A DNA stretch of 64,000 nt, from positions 2,046,001 to 2,110,000 of the forward strand of contig NC_072812.1 of the NCBI RefSeq assembly GCF_003013715.1. The letters run 5' to 3'. This DNA is from Candidozyma auris. Its lineage: Eukaryota; Ascomycota; Pichiomycetes; Serinales; Metschnikowiaceae. Within the stretch, counting starts at the first letter, position 1, and each line of letters begins with the position of its first letter. Below are positions 57,269 through 64,000 of this stretch, piece after piece. The notes beneath the pieces were generated by a model that searched no databases, was not told the origin of the DNA, and saw only the letters and a list, made by a program, of their open reading frames with translations. A program made the position numbers and the translations under genes.

Positions 57269-58933
57269 TTAGTGCTGGTGAGGATCTTCCTTGGGTGGGT
57301 CAGGAGTCACCGTGATCATTGTGTCGATTCTCAAAATAGAAATGCACGCCTCCAAGGCTGACTTCAATGACCTGATCTTGGAAACAGTGGGCTCCAAAAC
57401 GCCGTGTAGAGTCTCATTCACAATCTTTCCGTTGATCAAGTCCAATCCGTAGTTCTTGTACTTCTTTCTCTTCATGTCCGAGGGCATCGCTGTTTGTGAA
57501 GCTGCGTGGTATGTTCTCAACTTGGCGATCAAGTCAGATGAGTCCTTTGCGGCGTTTACAGCCAAAGTCTTTGGAATGACTAATAGGGCATTGGCGAATT
57601 CTGCAATTGCGAGCTGTTCTCTGGACCCCACCGTCGTGGCAAAATTCTCCAAGTATATGTTCAATGCAGCTTCAACTGCACCGCCTCCGGGAACCACGTT
57701 ACCACCTTCCAACGTTCTCTTCACCACACACAACGAGTCGTGAATGGATCTTTCCATCTCATCTAAGGAGTATTCGTTAGGACCACGTAAGATTATGGAC
57801 GAAGAGGAATGCTGCTTTGTTCCCTTCACCAATATGCATTCATCGTCACTGATTCTTGTTTGTACAACCTCATCAGCATAACCCAAGTACGACGACTCAA
57901 AGACTTCTTCGCCTTCCAAGTTGGACAAATTGCCAACGAGAGTGGCGCCGGTGGCACGAGCAATTCTGCGCAAGTCTTCTTTCTTACACCTTCTCACAGC
58001 AATAGCACCGACCTCGACGAACTCTTTTAAGCAAAGGTCGTCGATACCCTTGGTAGTGAGCACAACGTTGGCGCCAGCGTTGATGATTTTCTTGATACGC
58101 TCGATGATGATGCCATACTCACGTTTCCTTATCTCCTCCAACTGGTTTGGGTCCTCAATGTTGATCTGGACCCCCATCGCCATCCGTGCCTTCTGCAAGT
58201 TGATATCCAAACATGCAATACGGGCATTTTTTATCGACTTGTTCATAGCCTGCGAGGCAACTGTACAATTAAGAGCGTAACCATCCACTAGCATAGACTC
58301 GGTGGAGGACTTACCGTGAGCTTTGAGGATGTTGACGGCCTTCACAGGGTATTTTGTTTCTCCCTTTGGAGACGTCGTTTTTACTGCCAACATGGCGTCC
58401 ACAACCATGTTAGCGAAGAATTCGGAGTCAGCACCAATGATCTTGGATGACATGGATGTCCTAGCGATGCTCACCAACGTTTCCTTACCCAAATCATTAA
58501 CTGATTGCGAGAGCACCTCATTCACGTAACGCACAGCTTCACGTAAAGCTAGTCTATAACCAGTAATGATGGTAGTCGGATGCACTTGATTCCTTACCAA
58601 TTCGTTGGCTCTCTTCAACAACTCCGATGCAAAGATCACCACCGAGGTGGTACCGTCTCCCACCTCACGATCCTGCTGCTGGGCCAAGTCCACCAAAATC
58701 TTTCCTGCTGGATGCTGGACGTCTAAAAGAGACAAAATAGTGGCACCGTCGTTGGTGACAGTAACATCTCCAATATCATCTACTAGCATCTTGTCCAAGC
58801 CGACGGGACCAAGAGACGATTTCACAACGTTGGCAACGGAAAGTGCGGCCATGACGTTTTGATTTCTGATATCATCGCCGCTGACTTTCTCTCCGCCCAA
58901 AAATAGGGTGTCTGAGCGAGCAGTGGAGTACAT
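57269..58933 (-). CDS. TCP1: Chaperonin CCT/TRiC subunit alpha
   Basis: A 554-aa group II chaperonin subunit of the cytosolic eight-membered TRiC ring, which folds actin, tubulin and WD40 proteins. Nucleotide motifs are [15 protein letters not shown] (39-53), NDGATIL (61-67) and GDGTTS (92-97). The C-terminal block VVPGGGAVE and the short tail [10 protein letters not shown] are typical of CCT alpha. The start [19 protein letters not shown] also matches this subunit. The length is near S. cerevisiae Tcp1 (559 aa). The gene is convergent with the cyclin gene over 201 bp. Confidence 0.96.
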   Translation of the reverse strand: MYSTARSDTLFLGGEKVSGDDIRNQNVMAALSVANVVKSSLGPVGLDKMLVDDIGDVTVTNDGATILSLLDVQHPAGKILVDLAQQQDREVGDGTTSVVIFASELLKRANELVRNQVHPTTIITGYRLALREAVRYVNEVLSQSVNDLGKETLVSIARTSMSSKIIGADSEFFANMVVDAMLAVKTTSPKGETKYPVKAVNILKAHGKSSTESMLVDGYALNCTVASQAMNKSIKNARIACLDINLQKARMAMGVQINIEDPNQLEEIRKREYGIIIERIKKIINAGANVVLTTKGIDDLCLKEFVEVGAIAVRRCKKEDLRRIARATGATLVGNLSNLEGEEVFESSYLGYADEVVQTRISDDECILVKGTKQHSSSSIILRGPNEYSLDEMERSIHDSLCVVKRTLEGGNVVPGGGAVEAALNIYLENFATTVGSREQLAIAEFANALLVIPKTLAVNAAKDSSDLIAKLRTYHAASQTAMPSDMKRKKYKNYGLDLINGKIVNETLHGVLEPTVSKIRSLKSALEACISILRIDTMITVTPDPPKEDPHQH

Positions 58934-59759
58934 AATTGATGGATGGAAGGTTTGGAGTGAGTTCGAAAATTGCAGACCTAGTTTGGTGATTTGGCGCGGA
59001 CACGACGTTCACCAGATGGGACATAGACTTTGAAGGTAACACATGAAGAAAAGCTTGATGATTCCGAGAAGATGAAATTAAAAATTTTTCTTTGAAAGCC
59101 TAGCATTGCTTTTCATTTCTTATTTTGACGCTATGGTGATTACAAGCATACTCGATTGATGCAGTGGTGAAAGCTCGAAAATGAGATTAGCATCAACCAA
59201 TGGCCCTAGTAGTGGCGTGATTATGTGTGTCTTGCTTGATAAATCCACTGAATTCTGTACATATTTGGACTTATCATTGTGGAAAGTGTAAAGTTTCAAG
59301 AAGACCGCCTAATAAAATATACCTTTTTCGTCATGAATGTGGGCTCTGCGACAATGTCAGCATTTAAGCTAGCAAGGAACGAAGCGAAATCAGAAATTCG
59401 GAAGGACATAGTAGCATCTCTATCAACTTTTTGGTTTGGGATTTTTATGTAAGTCAAAAATAGAGGAGCAAAAAGACTGCAGCACCATAATTTCACACAT
59501 GGTCTCCCACTGTATTACTCACTATGGCCTTAAGCGGCTTGACGCTCGTTGATCGGACGGGAAACAGTATTTTCCGCTTAGTTTGACCGCAGCCAATTGT
59601 AACTAAAAAAGCTGAGTACATGTAGGAGCTTTGTTATGCTAGCAAATGAGCAGCATCACATGAAAATAAAGTTTTTCTGACCTCAGTAAATTCAAATTGA
59701 AATGTAAAGGCGTAAAATGAAAAAAAAACACTGAAATCCTAACGCTCTCTAATACATGA

Positions 59760-59803
59760 AGTCTATAAAAACTTGTGTAAAGTCTATAAAAAAAAATGTG
59801 TAA
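59760..59803. repeat. Direct repeat, two units
   Basis: AGTCTATAAAAACTTGTGTAA is followed directly by AGTCTATAAAAAAAAATGTGTAA, in AT-rich intergenic DNA. Confidence 0.8.
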
Positions 59804-60856
59804 AAAAATTGTAGCATGCTATGTGGACGCTGAACGCAGCCGAAAATGACTCGAAAAATAAACACCTCGTAAAAATACTCAAGATCAGAAGGCAATGAAG
59901 CCATTATAACTCTTAGGAGCCTTAAATCGAAGCTCTATATTCTGAAATGCGAGAAAGTTGACTGAGCGCCGTAAAAGGCTTTGTAGAGGGCCCCTTTAAG
60001 AGACGACATCAACAACCATCAACAGTGACTGCGAGCGGCATGGAACCGCAAGCAAACGACCCAGCAACCAAAATCATGAGCTAAACATACCTAGAAACCA
60101 CCCTTCTCCTACGACAATCTATGCTCGATCGCTTGGACTAATCCAGGTTTCGACGTCGCTTATGCTACCTTCTTAGCAAAGTTTCACCTCGTCAGCGAAT
60201 CAAAACCCTCGGGGCCCTTCCAGAATCCGAAATCCATCAAATTAGACCAACCACTCAAACACCGCCGCCTTGGTCTTGGCAGCATGATGACAGGGAAAAA
60301 ACCCCTGCCGCTTGTCAAAGGCGCTTACCAAATCATCAAGGCGCACGGCACAGCAGTAAGCAATCTCTCGTCAACGTACAGCACCTCGCAGCACACGCAC
60401 TTGAGCGTCCATTCTTCGATCTCCTCACATTCCATGGAATAATGGAAAAATGGTGGTTTGCATAGGCTGATCTTCATTAAACCACCGGTCGCTTTTTTCT
60501 GTACATTCTTCTCCACTGTGCCCCTTTACTGTGTATCGGTTGTATGCGTCGAGCGCTTGTTTATTTGTATTGTGCACTTAAGACAGGTTGTTCCAGTATG
60601 ATGTTCAGTATGGGCCGCGGTACACAATTTCAGGTTCTTTGAAAGGCTGTTGGAGGCACAGGCAACGACAGAGATTCTGGACTTTTGCTCGTGACCGTCA
60701 AGGTACCGATTCTTGTTGCCCAATTCGTCAAAGCACCCTGCCAGAGGTCACTTAGTAGTAGCAGCGCTTCTGCGCTAGCGTGTGCTCCTTGTGTAACATT
60801 GTCGCTTAACTGGGCTTAGGCAGCAAAGGTACGCTTCTGCGTGTAGAAGGAAACGA

Positions 60857-60863
60857 TATAAAT
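60857..60863 (+). promoter_or_regulatory. TATA box of secreted-protein gene
   Basis: TATAAAT lies 51 bp upstream of the ATG at 60908 but only 24 bp upstream of the ATG at 60881, favouring the downstream start. Confidence 0.5.
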
Positions 60864-60907
60864 GGAAGCGAGATTTCCCCATGTTCTCAAACCCCACCAA
60901 TCCAAAA

Positions 60908-61855
60908 ATGAAGCTTTCACTTCTTTTTGCATCTGTTGCGGCAGCAGCGCAGACTTTCCAGATCACCGTGGTGAGATCAGGAACACCTTACCAGGGAGGC
61001 ATGCTCGGTGCCTCTTCTGAAAAGGTGGTTTATGGCGGAGGCAGCGAGATCCAGTGGGTACTCAACGACGACGGGTCTTTGGCTGATAAGAACTCGGAAA
61101 AGTACGTGGCCGTGGAAGACGGCTGGTTGGTGCTCAGTGACACAGCACAGAAGTCCTTTTCTTTAAACGCAGACAGGTTGGCCTACAACGATGCTCCTTC
61201 GTTTGGCATTTGTCCTGACGACCAAGACGGGGTCCAGTTCAACGGCACCTGCTCCAACTACACTGGCGTGGCCCTCCAGGCCATCAGCAAGAAGTTCACT
61301 TTGGACTACCATCCTGACGGGATCCAGTTCCCCGGCAAACCCACCTCCACTTCCGAGCAAGGGCCATCTTCCGTCACCAACTTTGACAATTCCTCTACAC
61401 TCCGTACCACCATTGCCAAAAGAGATTTCGGCAATGGCGGCGGGGTGATTTCTGCTACCTTCTCGACTACCCCAAGGCAAAAGGGAACTGACTACCTTTT
61501 GATGACAGCCAAGAGTCGTGGGTGGTTATGGCATTGGCTGACCTTGAAGAAGGTTGATTCCCACCCGGAGGTGTTCTCAGTTTCTAGAAACGAGGGAAAG
61601 GAGGTGAGATTTAGTTTCGAAGAAAACGGTGTGATGTATGATATGGATGGGAAGAGGCTCATTGTACGTGAGAACGGTGAGTTTGGTGAAGTCAAAGAGG
61701 GAGAAGAGCCTCTGACTGGTTTCCTGCAAGATGGCGTCTTACTTCTCTACAAGGGCGACCCATGGTTCTATGCTTGCCAGAAGGCCGAGGACGAGCTTTA
61801 CGTTTACAAGACCAAAAAGGATGGCTGTACCGCTATCAACTTCCATCTCTTTTGA
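60908..61855 (+). CDS. Putative secreted or cell-wall protein
   Basis: A 315-aa protein that begins with a clear signal peptide (MKLSLLFASVAAAAQ). The mature part is beta-strand-rich with regular Gly/Ser turns (PYQGGMLGASSEKVVYGGGS, EIQWVLNDDG). It has four cysteines (FGICPDD, GTCSNY, FYACQK, DGCTAI) and N-glycosylation sequons (NGT, NYT, NSS). No GPI signal or transmembrane helix ends the protein (…AINFHLF), so it should be released or held in the wall non-covalently. It resembles Candida wall and surface families in style, but I cannot name it. An in-frame ATG lies nine codons upstream (60881). The TATA position and the signal peptide support 60908. Confidence 0.78.
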   Translation: MKLSLLFASVAAAAQTFQITVVRSGTPYQGGMLGASSEKVVYGGGSEIQWVLNDDGSLADKNSEKYVAVEDGWLVLSDTAQKSFSLNADRLAYNDAPSFGICPDDQDGVQFNGTCSNYTGVALQAISKKFTLDYHPDGIQFPGKPTSTSEQGPSSVTNFDNSSTLRTTIAKRDFGNGGGVISATFSTTPRQKGTDYLLMTAKSRGWLWHWLTLKKVDSHPEVFSVSRNEGKEVRFSFEENGVMYDMDGKRLIVRENGEFGEVKEGEEPLTGFLQDGVLLLYKGDPWFYACQKAEDELYVYKTKKDGCTAINFHLF

Positions 61856-62154
61856 AGGGGTAAAAAAAAAAGAACAATAAACTAGGAATAGATGTTGACT
61901 TAACTCTCAGGTATCGACCGTAGCAAAATGGTTGCAAATAACTGCACAGAGCACATGGCAGGTGCATACATTACACTGATAAGCTCTGTAGTCCCCGATC
62001 TTACCGATCTCAACAAACGAAAAAGTGCAAGCCGAGTCATTCATCAAGTTTATTTACAGCTCTCATTATATATCCAGATCCAGCAGCTTGGTCTTCCGTG
62101 ACCGTTCTCGGCAAGAACTTGTGCCGCCCCTCTTGCCAAAGATAGCCATTCGCT
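61856..62154. other. Intergenic region before SAY1-like gene
   Basis: 299 bp with a poly-A tract after the stop, a TTYGCARCCA site (61929) and TATATAT at 62067-62073. Confidence 0.55.
61929..61938 (-). promoter_or_regulatory. TTYGCARCCA motif
   Basis: TGGTTGCAAA on +, about 217 bp upstream of the SAY1-like gene. Confidence 0.5.
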
Positions 62155-63423
62155 ATGTGCAATGCCGCGTGTAGCGTGATGAACCGAGCTCAAATAAATT
62201 CCATTCACCTACTCTCTTCTTCGTCACTCTTTTCACACATGGGCCTTGCAAAGCTACCTTTTCTGGCAGCCTACTACGCGTCGTCGTATCTTTTCAACGG
62301 CGACCTCTCGCAGTTCGGGAAGTACTCCACCAACTTCAAGAACGTCATGGAGATAGTCGCTATCAAGGCTGCAATGAGCATGGACAAGAGGTACTTTCGG
62401 TTGCTCAACTTCAGAACAGTGGCACATGTTTTGCGTTACGTCGAGTCGAGCTACCCTAAATCCACTTGCAAGCTTCCAGGTTACAACACGAAATTTGATG
62501 CTCACTCATATTGGCTTGTTAAGCAGCCGGAGATCGGCGACGACGACACGATTTTCATTTATTGCCATGGAGGCGGGTACTTTTCTCAGCTTGGTCCAAA
62601 TCAGGTCACAGGGCTCATACAGAGCTACCTTCTTTTGCCGGAGGAGACACGAGCCAAATGCTCTATATTGATTCTAGACTACGGGCTCACATGCGATGGC
62701 CACACCATGCCTACGCAAATCAACCAGCTTTACGAGACTTATTACAGGGTGCGGGACATCCACCAAAATATCGGGCTTATGGGCGATTCCGCAGGCGGGA
62801 ATTTAGCCATTTGTTTGACGCAGCTCTTGAAGGTGAAGCAGGCACCACCTGAGGACTACCCCTTGAAGCTTTTAGTGATTTCTCCCTGGCTTAATGTGTA
62901 TCCTGACTTGGATAAAGTTCCCGAGAAGTCTTCCTTACGTACATGTTCGAATGTGGACATTATACCTCTTCCCAATACCCCAGAAGAAGAGAAGGCAAGG
63001 CTCTTCGGTGGTGTGGACAGAAAGAGCTTATTATACTCACCCATGGCCAAAGAGCCACATTTGGAGAGCGATTGGTCCGACATCCCCACTTTCAGCGATC
63101 CTAGAAGAAAAGTGTTTATGCTTTGCGGCGAGAGTGAGACCTTAAGAGATGAATGTCTTTGGTGGGCAAAGTATGCTCTAGGAGTGGACTGGTATGGCCA
63201 CACGTACATCGACGAGGACCTTGGTCCCGAGTATTATCACTACGAAACTGAGAACACTACGGTTTACATGGAGCCGCAGGGGTTTCATATCAGTATTTTT
63301 TTGTTCGAGAAGAATTTGCTCCGGAAGATTGAAAGTAACACTATCACAAGTACCAAGCAGCTTACCGACGAGAGAAACTACGGTCTCAAGAGATTCACAG
63401 ATTTTTTAGAGAAGGCACTTTGA
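62155..63423 (+). CDS. Alpha/beta-hydrolase, steryl deacetylase Say1-like
   Basis: A 422-aa member of the hormone-sensitive-lipase group. The oxyanion motif is YCHGGGYF (HGGG) and the nucleophile motif is GDSAGG (Ser at about codon 212). A likely acid lies in LCGESETLRDE and the catalytic His in PQGFHIS. The size and motifs match yeast Say1 (424 aa), an ER enzyme that removes acetyl groups from sterols and xenobiotic steroids. The N terminus contains a hydrophobic anchor (LPFLAAYYASSYLF). Translation may start at the in-frame ATG at 62239 (MGLAKLPFLAAYY), since the preceding 28 residues look leader-like. The sterol substrate is inferred from family only. Confidence 0.82.
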   Translation: MCNAACSVMNRAQINSIHLLSSSSLFSHMGLAKLPFLAAYYASSYLFNGDLSQFGKYSTNFKNVMEIVAIKAAMSMDKRYFRLLNFRTVAHVLRYVESSYPKSTCKLPGYNTKFDAHSYWLVKQPEIGDDDTIFIYCHGGGYFSQLGPNQVTGLIQSYLLLPEETRAKCSILILDYGLTCDGHTMPTQINQLYETYYRVRDIHQNIGLMGDSAGGNLAICLTQLLKVKQAPPEDYPLKLLVISPWLNVYPDLDKVPEKSSLRTCSNVDIIPLPNTPEEEKARLFGGVDRKSLLYSPMAKEPHLESDWSDIPTFSDPRRKVFMLCGESETLRDECLWWAKYALGVDWYGHTYIDEDLGPEYYHYETENTTVYMEPQGFHISIFLFEKNLLRKIESNTITSTKQLTDERNYGLKRFTDFLEKAL

Positions 63424-63857
63424 GCTCTGAGATGTGCTTATTCACCCGTCTGGACGGAAATGCTACATCAGATAAAAGATCGATGCTTTGACGAGGGAGA
63501 CCTGGATCGAGGACCGAGTCATGCGGCTGGAGTTCGTCTAGCTTTAGAGTGACTAGAGGGGTACCACAGTTAATGCTGAAACCCAATCAGTGGAAAGAAA
63601 AAAACACTGACAATTATCGCGACAATCTACTTGTCTTATGATACCACTAACATAAATCTTACTTAGAAAACTAGGTTCTTTATAGATACAAGTTTCAAAT
63701 GGGCGCCGTAGCGCTGGTTGCAAATCCCGAAGCGTCAAAAGCGTCACATCCACAATCGCGCCTCCGGTCGTGTGCTGGCGCAAAGTGTAGTTAGGGACCA
63801 AAACAAACACCAACTTCATCATACCATCTCAACGAAGCATTGTCTGAGAAAATCGTG
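63424..63857. other. Intergenic region at right end
   Basis: 434 bp with a TTYGCARCCA site (63715) about 135 bp upstream of the last gene. A CACTAAC…TTAG pair at 63646-63667 lacks a donor site and is probably chance. Confidence 0.5.
63715..63724 (-). promoter_or_regulatory. TTYGCARCCA motif
   Basis: TGGTTGCAAA on +, 134 bp upstream of the last gene. Confidence 0.5.
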
Positions 63858-64000
63858 ATGATCTCTGTGAAATTTGCAAATTTCAGCAGACTCGCTGCTC
63901 CACTCGGACTATACTCGGCGAGAAGCCTTACCTCGTCAATGGCGCTCAGAGCTGCTGCCACCACTAACGTGCAGCAGATTAAGCAATTGAAGGATAAAAT
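63858..64000 (+). CDS. 5' end of a probable mitochondrial protein, cut by window
   Basis: The first 47 codons of an open frame that continues past the window end. The N terminus (MISVKFANFSRLAAPLGLYSAR, then SLTSSM) is rich in Arg, Ser, Ala and Leu without acidic residues, as in a mitochondrial targeting sequence. The part after codon 28 (ALRAAATTNVQQIKQLKDK) should be the mature start. I do not recognise the family from this fragment. A second in-frame ATG at codon 28 could give a cytosolic form. Confidence 0.65.
   Translation, partial: MISVKFANFSRLAAPLGLYSARSLTSSMALRAAATTNVQQIKQLKDK

Larger units (their letters stand above)
58934..60907. other. 2-kb intergenic region TCP1 / secreted-protein gene
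   Basis: The largest gap of the window. Near TCP1 there is an RRPE-like AAAAATTTTT (59080-59089). Weak copies of the recurrent motif occur at about 59586 and 59833. A 21-bp direct repeat (59760-59803) and two unexplained coding-like stretches (59333-59680 and 60095-60442) are treated under findings. No tRNA or known structural RNA was recognised. Confidence 0.55.

Noticed and set aside
59296..59496. 66-codon minus-strand frame
   Set aside because: No ATG at its start, and it is antisense to another weak candidate.
63646..63667. Intron acceptor with CACTAAC branch
   Set aside because: No donor-like GTATGT or GTAAGT upstream in the same intergenic region.
1..64000. Transposons, LTRs, tRNA-flanking insertions, CRISPR-like arrays
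   Set aside because: No transposase, reverse transcriptase or integrase frames, no long terminal repeats and no regular spacer arrays were found by eye.

Overview
The window is eukaryotic nuclear DNA from a budding yeast (Saccharomycotina). The evidence is compact single-exon genes, a few short introns near the 5' end with yeast-type signals (GTATGT-like donor, (T)ACTAAC branch site, YAG acceptor), an intron-bearing tRNA-Ile(UAU), and housekeeping genes of clear yeast orthology. CUG codons sit at positions where relatives carry Ser or Ala: SIS1 codon 16 and ADA2 codon 14. This points to the CTG-Ser clade. The gene style resembles Clavispora, Metschnikowia and the Candida haemulonii/auris group, but I cannot name the species. 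I saw no transposon, LTR, CRISPR-like array or prokaryotic feature.

Layout, left to right. 0-10 kb: mitochondrial SAM carrier PET8/SAM5 (spliced), DCC1, RLP7, a 1.8-kb non-coding gap, an RFX-family repressor, a MYND-SET protein, and LST8. The last two overlap tail to tail in coding sequence. 10-21.5 kb: SIS1 (with a heat-shock element), GUP1, HNT1, SFT2, ESC2, a TFC6-like gene, UBA4 and a p24 protein. 21.5-31.9 kb: a 1.6-kb gap, an alpha/beta-hydrolase fused to a degenerate tyrosine phosphatase, ESF1, RTC5, KEI1 (spliced) and RIO1. 32-45.9 kb: an unrecognised Ser-rich protein, RTG3-like bHLH factor, APE4, BIG1, TDA3, RPS17 (exon 1 is only the ATG), ADA2, an unrecognised type I membrane protein and UTP6. 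46-64 kb: tRNA-Ile, CTR-type copper transporter (spliced), RCF2-like gene, GCD6, ERG1 (with two sterol elements), VCX1, a PCL1/2-type cyclin, TCP1, a 2-kb gap, a secreted protein, a SAY1-like hydrolase and the start of a mitochondrial-type protein.

The genes are unrelated housekeeping functions, not an operon or cluster. Several belong to ribosome biogenesis or translation (RLP7, ESF1, RIO1, UTP6, RPS17, GCD6), chaperoning (SIS1, TCP1) and membrane or secretory biology (GUP1, SFT2, ERP, KEI1, BIG1, VCX1).

The most notable signal is not a gene. The 10-mer TTYGCARCCA occurs exactly at 18 intergenic places on either strand, and I noticed only one exact copy inside a coding region. About 0.5 copies would be expected in the whole window at equal base frequencies. 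It looks like the site of an abundant promoter-binding (general regulatory) factor. RTCACGTG (Cbf1-type) sites also recur at about -80 to -130 of RPS17, ADA2, UTP6 and GCD6.

Start codons were chosen by eye. Where the longest open frame begins at TTG or GTG, I moved the start to the first in-frame ATG.
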